Shown: in pieces, positions 1-12,057 of the stretch | Position numbering within the stretch: position 1 is the stretch's first letter | Layout of the letters: every line of letters starts with the position of its first letter | Assembly (NCBI RefSeq): GCF_030272615.1 | Contig: NC_081408.1 | Span: 762,592,673 to 762,656,672 of the forward strand | Direction: 5' to 3' | DNA: 64,000 nucleotides | DNA from: Cryptomeria japonica | Lineage: Eukaryota > Streptophyta > Pinopsida > Cupressales > Cupressaceae | Made by a program: the position numbers and the translations under genes | Notes under the pieces: generated by a model | Database searches by the model: none | The model's input: only the letters and a program-made list of their open reading frames with translations | Told to the model about the DNA's origin: nothing

Positions 1-1
1 A

Positions 2-916
2 TTGGATAAGAAAATGCATGAATTGGTAAAGAATGATGCCTTGTATTTTGTAGCTTCACTAGTACAATAGTATGATGAGCTTCTAGCCAAGAAAGACAAG
101 CTAGAAGTGGAGAATGGGCAACTTGTTGCAGTTGTTCGTAAGATCGTGAAACCGACTGGTGAAGTGAGTAATCCCTCAAGTTCTACCGAGGCACAAGAAT
201 CAATTCAGGGAGTTGAGAGAGTTTCTCAAAAGCTAAAAGCATTGGAATCTTGGGTTGGTCAGCTTCATAATCTATGGGCACAAGTTTTGAAGGAGGTTTT
301 CCAAATGATGGTCAAATTGAAAACCATTGAAGAACAATTGAACCAATTTTATGATACTTTCAAATAGAACTTGGAAAAGGTAGAAGATAGCTTGACCACT
401 TGGCTTAAAATTCCTCAGCAAAAGTTAAGTGTTCTTCTAGAACATTAGGTAATTCCTTCAAGGGATGTGTACTTAGAATTTCAAGAGCTCTTGGAGAACA
501 AAGGCCTTGTTCTCAAGTCACTTATTAAAGGCATTGATGATGCTATGAGGGTGTGAATGGAAGTTTTTCAGGATATGATTTCTCATTGTGAGAAATATTC
601 TTGCAACATCATGGATCATGATGGAGAATTATTGGTAGAAGACAGGGTTCTTCCAGATCTACAGTTGAAGATTCTCCGTTAGTGAAAAAGTTAACCATTT
701 TAAGCTACATCCATTCAAGCCTTAGTGACTTATCAATCCTCCTTACAGGAAATCCAAACTTCCTTTGAGAAGAATAATACCACAATCCTTCATTGTAGCG
801 ATGTTATCGTGAAAACCATGATCGTGGCAAGGAATACCAATGAACCGAATCCTGATGAACTGAAAGTGATCATCCAGAAGTTTGAAGGAATCATGTCATC
901 TCAAAATGCAACTTAA
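2..916 (+). pseudogene. Decayed coiled-coil ORF of an LTR element, abutting its 3' LTR
   Basis: One reading frame can be followed from base 2 to the TAA at 914-916, broken by several stops (for example TAG at 68-70 and 365-367, and a cluster near 680-700). The conceptual protein is rich in Lys, Glu, Leu and Gln with heptad-like spacing, for example the segments ELLAKKDKLEVENGQLV and LKALESWVGQL, and looks like a coiled coil. I recognise no catalytic motif. The frame ends two bases before the putative LTR at 918, so it is probably the last ORF of an LTR retroelement whose 5' part lies outside the window. A decayed host gene is possible but less likely. Confidence 0.45.
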
Positions 917-917
917 G

Positions 918-2008
918 TGTTTTTCAACACTTAGTTGCATTTTCAAAATTATAATCTATTAGTTGTAGTTTCTCTTTTGACATGTTTACTTGTAAAAACA
1001 TTTTTGTAAAATTGTAAGTTAAGTCATTACTTGTGTTTTTGTAATTACAAGTAGACAAGTTACAAGTCAATTTAGAATAGGACTTGTAACTTTGAATAAG
1101 TCATAGTTAACTTTGAATAAGTCTTGGTGGTTGAGAGAATTTATCAAGTTAGTTGGTATCCTCCCACCTTTTTCTCATGACTCCTCTCCTATAAATACAG
1201 GAGGGGGGCTATTATAATTTGTATCTTTTAGAAAGCAAGCAAAAACTCTGTCAAATTTGCAGCAAAGAAGTCTTTGAGATTTATATGTAAATTGAGGAAT
1301 TGAAATAAATAGAAGGAGATAGCTCAAGTGTTGAGTCTTTGTGCTACATTCTTGAGTTCTTGTTCCATATTATCTTTCTTGCAAGTGTTTCATAAAGAGC
1401 TTAATCGAATTTGATTTGTAGTCTTTGAGTTGCAAGTATTGGAGGTTAATATAAATTAGAGTAAATATTCTTTTGAGAGGAGTTGAAAGACTTTGTGCTT
1501 ACACTTGTTCTTAAGAAAGTTTAGAAGTAGATTTTGTAAGAAATAGTTGTGATTCTTTGAGCTCGTACTAGTTCTTACTATTTTATGCAAAAGAGAATAA
1601 GGTATTTCAGACTTTGTGTTGCTATAATTTGTTCTTAATATCATTAGCATAAAAAAGGGTAGATAGGACTCCATATATTTAAGTCTTTGAGCTTAATATT
1701 GTTGTCTCATCCTGAAGGAGGTGATGGAAGTCTTTGAGCTTTCAGAAAACTAAATTTCCTTTCTCTCATCTTATTTCAAAAAAATTTCATTACTATTTTA
1801 AGTTAACTTGCTATCACTTTTCTATGAAGAGAAAATGATATTGGTTTTCTTGAAGAAAAGAAGAAAGATTGTTGTTTCATCCTATTTAGTTTTAGTTTAG
1901 ATATAGAGAGGGGGATCCTTCCCTTAATTAGGAGAGTTTTACTCACACATTGTGGTTGAAGCCACAATTTTGTATATTTCCTCAAGTGTACAAAATTTTC
2001 AACCAACA
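918..2008 (+). repeat. Putative LTR (TG...CA) with TATA box
   Basis: The segment starts TGTTTTTCAACAC just after the stop of the preceding ORF and ends ACCAACA at 2008, giving TG...CA termini. TATAAATA at 1190-1197 follows a C-rich stretch, as in plant LTR promoters. The part after it repeats phrases such as 'agtctttgagct' and ends with a U5-like segment (1900-2008). The partner LTR is outside the window, no clear polypurine tract precedes 918, and the boundaries are inferred from termini only. Confidence 0.45.
1190..1197 (+). promoter_or_regulatory. TATA box of the putative LTR
   Basis: TATAAATA in the middle of the putative LTR, preceded by 'ctcctctcc' and followed by a G-rich run. The position fits the U3/R boundary of a plant LTR. 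Recognised by motif only. Confidence 0.4.
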
Positions 2009-2919
2009 GAATTCACATGCATTCAAGCACATTACCTAGAGCTCACTGCTCAAATTACAATAAGGGCTACAACCTTGAAAGGCTCACTATCTTACAAAAG
2101 TGATTACAAATATAATTGGAATGTCTGAATTGATAAACAATATCTACTAATGCCAAAATACAGTTTCGGTTAAGCTCAAAAAATATTTTTTACTCTTCTT
2201 TGTCACACTGCTCTGTTTTGTTGTTCTTCAATATATCGAAGCATAAATATCTTCCTTGCACACGTGAAACTGTGCATGCTCACTCATAATAAATTTCCAC
2301 ACAGTCCTTGATACCAAAAAATGATCATATCAATCACTATATTATATTTGCAACATCAAATTAGGTCTTCTTCATGTCGACCCAAAAATGCATAATACAC
2401 AAATGAAACTTTTATAGCAATTCAGCTCAATCTGAACTCAAATACTTATGCAGATAAAAAAAAATGTCCACACGCTTCCCACATGTTGGCTAATTATCCT
2501 CAAACACAATTACAACCACCAAAATTACTTTGCACGATTTGCATAATGAATATACACACATTGCCGCTGATGAACATTACTCTAACTAAAAACCTATATA
2601 CCAGACCTTCCTACTTACTCAAGAATCATCATCTAAGACCACAAATCTAGAATAAGGTAGATTACACATCCATAGTACTTCTCTAAGATCTGCAACACAA
2701 AAAATTCAACCAAAATGAAACACCAACCAAAATATTGTAAACTTTGCCAGATGTCCTGTTCAAACTTATCGAACCTCGCCATAACTCAATTTGTCTTCCG
2801 ATATGAACAAATTAAGAACTATAGATCAAATACTCCAATTGCCATCAATGACAACAACTGATCATCAATGCAGTGTCTCTTGCCAACAATACTCTCTTGA
2901 TTCTTTTCTTGTGAACAAC
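2009..2919. other. No gene seen; AT-rich spacer between two retroelement remnants
   Basis: All frames are short and interrupted, and I recognise no repeat boundary. It may be the eroded pol or 3' region of the minus-strand gypsy fragment that follows, but I could not align it to RT or integrase motifs. Confidence 0.4.
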
Positions 2920-5440
2920 TTAAAGATGGAGGGGATCAGTATGTGATGGTCTATCTGTTTGAATGTCATCTTCTATGAAAGCAACCTGGAGAGCTACAAC
3001 TAAGTTCCTAACCATATCTTGGAAGGTGTTATCATTGATGTCTCTTGAAATAATTGATTCACGAAGGGATTTATCTAAAACAACCCTAGGAACTAGGGAG
3101 ATTTGCAGAAACTCAAAGATGGATATTTGTGTGGGGGTTTTCATCATTTGTTCCATTACATTATAGTTCCTCATTGGTGGAGTAGGATTCAAAGGGATCC
3201 CCTAAAGTGTGACCTTAGAGCAAGGAGTAACTACTACATAGTCAATATTCTTGGGTTTAACAATGATGGTCGCAACTGTTTAATCTTCTTGACTAAGTTT
3301 ATTGATAGTATAATCGTAGGAGACTTGTATAGTTTTCCTTATTATCATGTGAGTCTGAATTGGAAGCTTTCCCTTTATCATGTTTAACAAATAGGTCATT
3401 GAAAATGATGTGATATGTATTGGATTACCCTTTTATATTGTCAACAGTTATATCCCCTTGATCGATGAGATCGTGAATCAAATTCTTAAGTTTATAACAA
3501 TTGGTGTCCTATCACATTTGGTTTCATGATACTCATAGAAATCATTATTGTTCCACCAAGCTAGCTTAAAAGGACCTGGTTCATAAGGTTTTGCTTCAAG
3601 TAATGTTATCAGGTTGTTTTGGACTATTTTCTTGAGTGTTGATTCTATAGGTTCTCCCAATGGCCTATAATTTTGTCTTGGCATATTATTTCTAAGAGGT
3701 CGTGGATTGTACTTCATTTGTTGAGGTTGTATTATTGTCTTATGGATTCCTATTCTGAGTGAAAGGTTTTGCATATTCTTATAAAGAAATGACTGGTTGA
3801 TCTCTGTTTACTACATGTGCATCCACAACTCCATCATTTGTCACATTCTTGTTCTTTAACCAATATCTAGAACTGTCATTGCTAGTGTTTCCCTCTTTAT
3901 TGATTTTCAAGATTCCTTACTCAATCAAACCCTTTTCACACTTCAGACCTTTCTTAGTGACTTGATAGAAGAAGTTCAAACATTTCATTTGTAACAAATA
4001 CTTGATCTGAGGGATAATATTGTCTACGAATATGTCCACTTGTTCCTTTTTTGGTATATGGGAGGGGTGTCTTCGAACAAGTGCATTCCATTGTTGCAAA
4101 AAATAGGGAAATGATTATCCTTCATTTTGTTTCGCTATACATAGGTCTATTAGTGCTATTGGATTGTTTATATTGTGCGCATAGTTTGTGATAAAAAGTT
4201 TTTCCAATTTTCCCCATGAAGTTATCGTCAAGGGTAAGTGTGAAAACCATTCTAAAGCCTATCCTCCAAGGCTTTTAGGGAATAAATACATAAAAAATGT
4301 TTCCTCATCTACCACATCTATGCAAGCTATAAATAATTCTCTGATGTGATCTCTCGAGTCTCCTTTCCCTTTCAATTTTTCAATTTTTGGTGTTTCAAAG
4401 TGTGGAGGGTATGGTGGCATGTACAATGTTCAAGCAAAAGGATATGGTTGATGATCTTCCATAGTGTAACTTTTCTTTTCATTTCCAGTCTAAAGATTGG
4501 TCATTTCTTTTTGCAAATTCTGCACTTGTTGTGCAAGGATGTCTGTTTGGGTCAATGGTATGATTGATGCATGTGTTTCCCATTAAAGGATTTGTGTTTC
4601 TGTATACTAAGGGTTGTTGGAACATTGAATAATTATGAAGTTGTGCAATATTAGTTCCACTTGGTTTTGAAAAGTATACAAATTGTGTGCTAACATTAGG
4701 TTGCGTTGAGGCAAACAGGTTTGTAGATCCCTGATTCAAATTGTGCCCATTGTAAGTTGATCCTAGGGAGACTGGCATCTCTAGTTGTGTGGTATGCATT
4801 GGTACTAAAATTTGAGAGGCACTAGTTAGAATTTGAGCAGATGTGTTTGAGATATTTGCAGTTGTTTGAAATGTGACATTAGCATATATTTGTGATGCTA
4901 CATTAGGACCTAAGGATGTTGTACTGAAAGTTGAACTGCTAATGGCAGCCACAGTTGCTTGATTCGATGTTGTTTGTGTGTTTTAATTTATAACATAGGT
5001 AGAATTAGAGGACGGAGAATGTGTCTAAGATGAACCTCGTTCTTGATTTGTGTTTTGATGTAAGGTGATTCCAAGGGGTAAGATTGTTGTGATATCAAAG
5101 TTGGATGGTAGTCTAGCCCCATTTTGCAATAGTAGCAAAAGATATCTATCTTTGTCGTAGTTGATAAGGGCATTAAGGATCACAAGGACATGTGGATCTT
5201 GTTGGGCCACCTCAAGTTATTTGATTGTCAAATTGTTTTGTAATTCAGTCATTGAGGGTGAATTGTCCTAGTTTGTTGGTAAAGGGGTAGGGTTGCCCCT
5301 CCTTGAGATTGTCCTCATGAGTGTGTAGATATGCTCATTGTGCTTGTTGAATTAAATGTAGGGTCAATGTTGGTATCCATTTGACTCTTGGATTCTTGTG
5401 ATTGAGTAATGGGCATAAGGATGACCTAAGGACATAATGT
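2920..5440 (-). pseudogene. Ty3/gypsy gag remnant (minus strand), with the pre-protease linker
   Basis: Read from high to low coordinates, the decayed frames give the gag of a Tat-like gypsy element in the right order. First is an N-terminal block with NGARLPSNFD (about 5060-5120). Next is a Q/N/S/T-rich linker (4479-4952). Then comes a retrotransposon gag core (about 3917-4350), with ALEWFSHLP and SWGKLEKLF followed by VRRHPSHIPKKEQVDIFV. A degenerate zinc-knuckle region follows (3478-3774, FYEYHETK). Last is a linker (2920-3192) whose MEQMMKTPTQIS matches LIEQLKATPAKIS, the segment just before the protease in the intact gypsy element at 52-57 kb. Stops and frameshifts occur throughout, for example inside LGG*ALEW. 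Protease and pol are not visible below 2920, so the copy is truncated or eroded there. Confidence 0.75.
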
Positions 5441-5796
5441 AGACTCTATGACATGTTATGAGACTCTAAGGACTTGGATGTAAGACTCTGGTATGAATAA
5501 TGACCTAAGTAACTAGATAGTCTAATGGAGATTAGGATGAGGAGGTTTTTGTTATTGTTGTAGCCTAAGTCTGTCAAGTCTTTGTTGAAATATTTATCTC
5601 TGATCTTGGATCTTGATTTGATGAAATTTATGTATCTCTTCATCCAAGACAAAGGCAACTCCTATGTACTGGGGTACACTCTTTTTTAGTTTCCAAGCAA
5701 GGTAGTTAAAACTAGAGATGATATCTTCTTGAATGTCATTTGGTCATAAATCATGTTGTGAAAATGGAAAGAGAACATTACCAGGTAACACCATCT

Positions 5797-6480
5797 GTTA
5801 CAAGAATGCACTAAGTAAGCTAGACACAACTAAGGTGAATCAATCTATGTGAGTCTAAAGATGAGACTTATGGAAATCTAAGGATAATCTAGGACACACA
5901 ATGTAAGGGACTTAGGGATAATTAAGGGGTTTGCAAACTATATGGGAGCCTAGGGAAAACTAAGGACATGAAAAATATAAGATTGTAAGGACAATGGAGG
6001 ACATACAAACTATAAGATCTTAAGGACAATAACGGACATACAAACTATAGGATCCTAAAGACAAGAAAGGATATGCAAACTATAAGATCTTAAGGACAAT
6101 AATAGACTTGCAAACTATGGAAGCCTAGAGACTTTGGACAAGTTTTTATGTCACAGAAAGATGAGAGCTAGTATGAATCTTCATGGTTAACCTAAAAAAA
6201 GTTCTAATTGAGGACTAAATGTTGTTCTAGAAAAATGTGATAGGGTAAAATGCCAAATGTGAAATATTTTTTGAATAGTTGTGAAACACTAATAGGACGA
6301 ATGTGAAATACTGTTTAGATGAATGCAAAGTACTAACTGGACTTATGTGAAATTTTGAGTTTTCAATGAATTATCCAGTGTTTGAGAAATTCTTAGATTT
6401 CTGTGACAACCTAAGTTTTTCCATGTTTTAGTGAAATGTTAAATTACAGATAATCAAACGACAGTATAGCTGAAATAAAG
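5797..6480 (-). repeat. Putative 5' LTR/leader of the minus-strand gypsy remnant
   Basis: TGTTACAAGAATGC at 5797 could be the inner LTR edge, with 'TGGTGTTACC' on the minus strand beside it as a PBS-like sequence. The segment 6240-6365 shares phrases such as 'gaatgtgaaatactgttta' and 'tgtgaaattttg' with 12415-12460, which lies in the putative LTR of the second gypsy remnant. This suggests both elements belong to one family. The outer border is not defined. Confidence 0.35.
5890..6150 (+). repeat. Degenerate tandem repeat, about 35-40 bp unit
   Basis: At least five imperfect copies of a phrase like 'aaggacaataacggacatac' followed by 'aaactataagatctt' run head to tail. It lies inside the putative LTR/leader of the minus-strand gypsy remnant. 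Units differ by many substitutions, so it is old. Confidence 0.65.
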
Positions 6481-6577
6481 TAAAAAATAGATAAGCATGA
6501 TTCCTATGGTTGGCCAGGACAATACCTGTTGGTTCCAACTGTAGAAATTAATCTGAGTCATGCTTATTTAGTGTGGA

Positions 6578-7204
6578 TTGTTGGCATGATGATGATTATA
6601 ATGTATTCATCATACATTGTCATTGATGAAACACTCTCACACACACATATGATTATATTGACTACTGATGTAACTTCAATTGTTTACACTGTCAACTAGT
6701 ATTCTTAATGGTTATTCCTAATCGATACTTCGTGTCAACCGGTATGTGCATATGAGACAACCTGTGGTTATGATAAGTCGGCATCAAGATGAAGATCAAG
6801 CGGAGACCATGACAGAAGATTTGAGGATAATGGTTTTATATTTAACTTGAACCGGTATTAATTGTTCCAACTGGTATTTTTTTATTTTGTGATGAGTTAC
6901 CTGCACCGACTGCTTGGCGGTAATTTTTTTGATGAGTTATGATCACTTGACTAGATACACTGCACCTAAGAAATTGTGCTATGATTTCCTTAGGACGACA
7001 TGGAATTTGAATGTTTATTTAATGACATCTCAGTGAATCATTTTATATAGATGTTATGATGTTGGTATGCATGGAGTGTGGAAGATTTTTCATGTCGAAG
7101 AGCTATGAGTGTTAAGATGAAGAGTATGTTATATAGCAGCGTTGAGATTGTTTAGAAGGATCTGAACAAGCAAGTATTGTGCAACTAAGAATAGATCAAA
7201 CCAA
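6578..7204 (+). repeat. Copia-type LTR, 5' portion (interrupted by LINE)
   Basis: TGTTGGCATGATGATG at 6578 has the form of a copia LTR start. The following sequence has several 'aaccggta'/'aactggta' phrases. The LTR-like sequence stops where the LINE fragment begins at about 7205 and seems to resume after the LINE tail at about 11106. Interpreted as one LTR split by the LINE. No second copy is available in the window to confirm it. Confidence 0.4.
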
Positions 7205-9160
7205 TCATGTTGTTTTCTAAAAATTACAATAGAATCAAATCCCCTTACTTGGGGCTTCCCCTCTATTCTAAGCCTATGGATAATTTATGGATTAAGCTGG
7301 TTGACAGATTCAACTCTAAATTGGCAGGTTGGAAAGAGGCTATCCTTAGTCAAGCGGGTAAGGTGACACTGCTTAAGCCTACTCTCCAAAACTTGCCTAT
7401 TTATGCCCTTAGTCTGTTTAAAATCCCTAGAAAGTTTGTGGAGACAATTGAAAGAATCCAAAAAAAGTTTCTTTGGTCAAGAGTGGAAGACAAGAATAGA
7501 ATTCCCCTTATAGCTTGGAACAAAATCTGTTCTCCCAAGGCCTCTGGGGGGTTGGCTTTAAGGAATATCATCTCTATGAATAATGCCTTATTAGCAAAAC
7601 AAATATGGAGAATGAAAGGGGAGGAAAGAGATTGGAATTTAATCTGGAAAAAGAAATATCTTTACATGCAACCTTCGAAGGAAGAATTTTTGGATAAATC
7701 TTTTATGGTTGAAGGTTCTGCAATTTGGAATGCAGTTCAATAGACTAAAAGTTGGGTTGTTGGTGGTAGAATGTGGAAATTTGGGAATGGAAGAGGTATA
7801 AGATTTTGGGAAGATAGATGGCTTATGGATAAACCTTTGGAGGAAATTCCAATCCTTAATGATTTGAAAGATTGGTTCAAAAATAGGTACGGGGGTTTGG
7901 TTAGAGACTACTGGAGAAATAGGAATTGGATTGAATTTAGCCAACATTGTCCGGGTTTAAAGATTATAGAGATTTTGCTTTCTTCTAAAATTTTGATGGA
8001 CAACAAAGAGGATAGTTTGATTTGGAGGGAGACCTCGGATGGGAATTACTCAGTATCATCGGTTGTGGCTATCCATGACAAAGTTATGGAAGAGATTCCA
8101 ATTTGGGCTAAAGTGTGGAATAAGAAATTAACTCCTAAAGTTAATATCTTTTTTTGGATCTTTATCCAAAATAAGGTGTTGATTCTGGACAACCTTCAAA
8201 AGAGGGCATTTGTTTTTCCTAATAGGTGTTCTCTTTGTTGCAGGGAAGAAGAGTCTTCTTGCCACATTCTCCACTAGTGTACTTTTAGCCAGGAAATTTG
8301 GAAAATTAGTTTTAGTAGGTGGAAGTTGAGCTGGGTTTTCCTGAACTCTCTAGGAGAGTCCTGGAAACAATGGTATTGTCCTAATTCCAACCCTAAGATT
8401 GTGGAGCTTTGGAAACATACTTTCCCTAATGTTATCTGGAACATCTAGAAGGAGCCCAATAATATGATCTTTAGGGATAAAAGTGCTAACCCTGAAGTTG
8501 TGGTGGATAAAATATATAGAGGTATATTCAAATGTCTCAATGGTACTGATCATGGTTCAGTAGCTAAAGAAGACTTTAATAATAGATGGAATCTATCTAT
8601 CACCAAATCTAGTAAGGATAAGGGTAGGGAAGGTCTAGTGTGGTGCTTTCCTCTTCAGGGATGGATAAAGGCCAACTTTGATGGGGCGTCGAAGGGGAAT
8701 CCAAGTAAAGCTATTTATGGGGGCATTGTCAGGAATTTTGCTGGAAGTTGCCTACTGGCGGTCGTTGGTCCTCTGGGTAGTCGAACCAGTCATTATGTTG
8801 AAGCTTCAGCAACTCTGAATACCTTGATAATTGCTAAGAACCTAAATTAGGACAACTTATGGCTGGAGGGAGACTCACTAAATATTATCAAGTGCTTGAA
8901 AGGGGAAACCGAGCCTTCATGGTCTATAGAAAACATAATTTTTAAAGCTAGAGAAATTATCGCTAGCTTCAAAGTTATAATAATTGAACATGCCTTTAGA
9001 GAAAAAAAATTTGGCTGTGGATGGCCTGGCGAACCTAGGTGTTAATTCTGAAGCTCAAACCATTTGGCATGGAGAAGATAATATCAATTTGAATATTAAA
9101 GATCTCCTAAGAAAGGATAGATTCATGGGGAAAGAAGGACCACACAATTATGATAGTTGA
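7205..9160 (+). pseudogene. 5'-truncated LINE (L1-type) ORF2: RT C-terminus, zf-RVT and RNase H
   Basis: The plus-strand frames read as the distal part of a plant L1 ORF2. YLGLPLYSKPMD and KLAGWKEAILSQAGK are the segment after the RT core. SGGLALRNI and NNALLAKQIWR follow. A zf-RVT knuckle CSLCCREEESSCHILH lies near 8228-8275. A plant-type RNase H starts near 8660 with NFDGASKGNP, then VEASATLN, LEGDSLNII and NLAVDGLAN. The acidic residues of the RNase H active site are still visible. The frame is broken by TAG after WNAVQ (7741-7743), TAG after ILH (8275-8277), further stops, and a frameshift near the A-run at 9000. The endonuclease and RT core are absent, as in typical 5'-truncated insertions. 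The final frame ends at TGA 9158-9160, overlapping the next ORF. Confidence 0.85.
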
Positions 9161-10907
9161 AATGAGTAATTTATGCATTTATAGAAAGGTAATGATTACT
9201 TGGAAAAGTGGAAGGATCGTAATCAAAGATATTAAACCTCCGCACACTTTGTGGGTTATCATTTTCAAAATTTTGAGAGACAACGGGAAAGAAGCTTTGA
9301 GTTTGCAAAAGAACAGAGGTAGCATTTTGAATTTGAATATGGGAGGTGATCTTAGGAGGGAGGAACTAGATAACATATCCAAATGGAAGGAAATGCCAAA
9401 AGTATGGATGAAGGTGGAAAAAGGGTCCCTGACAAATTTTATGGAGAAGTTGGTTGATTACGATAAAGGCAGGATTAATCTTGTTGTCTCCAAAATAACT
9501 GAAAATTGGAGTAATGGATCTTTTAAAATCTATGGTGTGAGGTTCAAATTGGATGTGGGCCTAATAGCGACTATAATAGGTATGCCCCACTCAGGTCTCA
9601 ATTTTTTAGAGATCTTAAAGTTTCCAATAACATGGTTAAACTTTTTCCGCGTAAGGAGAAGGAGAGGGCTAAAATAGGCAAAGCCACGGGGGGTTAAAAA
9701 AATTTGGGGTTGTGTGTTGAATGCTATCATGGAATACATAACAGTGGATGGTCATTTTACTAGGGCCCATACTTACCATTTTGTGCTATTAAACTACTTT
9801 AGGCACGAGAAAAGGGTTTCCCTGCCCTACTACCTCTTCAGGTCTTTGTTGAGGTCTCTCAACAAACACAGCAAGAATCCTTCGAACCCGGTGCTTCATT
9901 GTGGCCTCATTTTGTTCATTTATGAGCACTGCAAAATCCTTGTCATTCAGGAAAAAAAGAGATTGTCTGCTTCTCTAGGGAAAGGCAAGAGAAAGCTGGA
10001 GGAAGGCAGACCCAGCAAGGAAGAGTCGACTCAGAACAAAATGAGCAAGAGTGCTACTGGCATGAAAACCCAAGAGGACAAGAAGGACACAGAGGAAACT
10101 GGAAAAGCTGGCAGTGAAATGGATACGGATGAGTCTGGAGGTGAGGAAAGATGGAATGATGAGGATGTGGGAGCCGAGGAAGATGAAGCTGAGGATGTGT
10201 CAGACCAAGATAGCCCAACTCACAATGCTAGGCTTGGCAATGTCAACATCCAGCCTATGGTGGAGGAGGGTGATAAGGGTAATGAGGAAAAAGAAATGGA
10301 TTCTGAGAGGGAGAAGAATCAATAACCCAAGAAGGAAATGGATAAGGATAGTCTAAGTAAGGATAAGGAGGGTGTTGGAGAAGGGTTATTCCTAGATAAC
10401 CTCAAAAACCTTACCGAGGCTAGATTGGGTTTCGATAGGTGGACTTGTGAATTTTTGAAGAATATAGAAAAAAATGGTAAGCAGATGGATGAGAAAACGA
10501 AGGAAGATGATATGAACCAGAAGCAATGGAAGCAGGGTATGGAGGAAAAAGCTAAGAAAATGGAAGCACAGATAGACAATCTGGAAGAAGGGAAAGCGGC
10601 AATGAAAAACCTGTTGGGAATGATTCCGAACATCTTGACTGTTGTTACAAAGAATCTAGAGGAAATCTCTAAAGTCCTTGAAATCTCTAGCCCTCCCAAA
10701 CAGGTGGTGGACCTCGACATTGATGAAGATGCTATCAAGACTGGAATAGGGGAGTCTACTCCTGGTGGAGCAGCAAAGAGAACTAGGGTGAGCTTGAAGA
10801 AAGCAGTTGTGGCGTCTGCTAAGGAAATCCCTAATCTTATGGATAATATCAAAGAACTATGTGGGATTAGCAGTAACTTGGCTAATGCCCTAAAAAACAT
10901 AAAATAG
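9150..10907 (+). pseudogene. Extra ORF downstream of LINE RNase H; unclassified charged protein
   Basis: A single frame runs from ATG 9150 to TAG 10905-10907, with only two internal stops (TAG 9675-9677, TAA 10323-10325). That is about 585 codons. The N-terminal half is globular, with GGDLRREELDNISKW, a GMPHSGLNF segment and then IMEYITVDGHFTRAHTYHF and NYFRHEKRVSLPYYLF. The C-terminal half is very acidic and basic by turns (about 9960-10330), followed by a predicted coiled coil (MEEKAKKMEAQIDNLEE). I do not recognise a characterised function. The globular part resembles the helical 'putative plant transposon protein' type only loosely. A related, more decayed copy occurs on the minus strand at 36059-36480. 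It overlaps the LINE ORF2 stop and is followed by a LINE-like 3' tail, so it may be a third ORF of the LINE. Confidence 0.6.
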
Positions 10908-11105
10908 TTCCTTTTTTTGTGCTTTGTCTGGTTTGGCCGGCTATCGCTTGTTTTTTGGGGCTTTTTTGCTGGTTTTCTCTAGTTGCTTTGTTGGTTTTTC
11001 CTATGTATGTTCCTTTTGGTTTCTTAATGCTTTTCTCTCGTAAGGATCTTTTGTAAAAGGGTTTCGGGGCCCCTTCAAAACCTATTTTTACCTTAATCAA
11101 AAACA
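10908..11105 (+). other. LINE 3' UTR and tail
   Basis: T/G-rich sequence with 'gggtttcggggccccttc' at about 11057-11075, followed by 'accttaatcaaaaacaagc'. This is the style of plant L1 3' ends (a short GC palindrome, then an A-rich tail). It directly follows the extra ORF, arguing that the ORF was mobilised with the LINE. I could not identify target-site duplications at 7205 and 11105. Confidence 0.5.
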
Positions 11106-11520
11106 AGCTTCAATTTATAAATCCTCTGACAAGGTGATCCATTAACTTGGATTCTTAAATCCTCCAGCGACGTTACTCCTAACAGGGTACTACCTTTAAC
11201 AGGGTATGAGCTTCTAATCAAGCTTTGGGATCTCTAACAAGATTCTCTCCTAGCAGAGCACTTTGCAGGCCTTAACCAGTCAGTTATCTATTACTGCAGA
11301 TAGTTAATTTGTGAGTTCCATCTCACCGTGGTTTTTACCTATTTGGGTTTTCCACGTATAAATATTTGTGTTATGGTGGATGTGTTACTTATTGTGAATT
11401 CTATTATACCATTTTGGATTGCATGCATTGTGTTTAAAATATTTGTTAAGTTCATGTACCGATTAGTGTCTGAAGTAGTTTTCATTTTTGGTGTCATTGA
11501 TTCACCCCCCCCCCCTCTCA
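11106..11520 (+). repeat. Copia-type LTR, 3' portion
   Basis: Contains 'aacagggta' phrases, a segment 'ctcaccgtggtttttacc' and, at about 11503-11520, a run of ten Cs in 'ttcaccccccccccctctcag'-like sequence. Such C-runs are typical at the end of the LTR/leader of plant copia elements. It is likely the continuation of the LTR that starts at 6578. Confidence 0.4.
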
Positions 11521-12057
11521 GTGCTTTTCAAGTCCATCATGGAAAACCTAGGAATATGGTAGCACTAGCTCCCCCTTACATCGCACTCACTTCTCTTGCA
11601 TACCAAATTCCAAATTCCTAGAGATCCAAAGATCTAAAGGAACTGTTGTCTCTACTAAGAACCGCGAGATAGTGGGAAGATTTTAGAGGTCTGGCCTCCT
11701 TCTCTAACAGATATAAGGCTTTTGGTCTCTACAAACAAAAGTTTTTAGTCAGAACATTTGTTCGAGTGGCCATGTATTCGACATTTTGCTCTTATAAAAA
11801 GAGTTCTTCCAGCCCTTGCAGGTTTTATGCACCACTATGGGTACTTGAGGAGACAGATGTCAATATGACACATTGGCACCCGTTTCTTAAGAGTTTCCTC
11901 ACAAACACATTTATTAATAGTGTCTTGGAAGATCTTGGCCTTAGCCTCATTACCACTTGGGTTGTTCCCTCTCACCTAGCCTTATGGGCTACTCAGGAGG
12001 CAGGCCCTCTAAAAGGTTTAAAAAAAAGACCCTAGCACTCAAAACACAACAAACAAT
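11521..12057. other. No gene seen
   Basis: A short plus-strand open stretch (11766-12035) has no recognisable motif. The sequence could be the decayed interior of the copia element whose LTR precedes it. Nothing specific can be supported. Confidence 0.35.

Noticed and set aside
7639-7947. Minus-strand 102-codon open frame
   Set aside because: Antisense shadow of the LINE ORF2 coding sequence.
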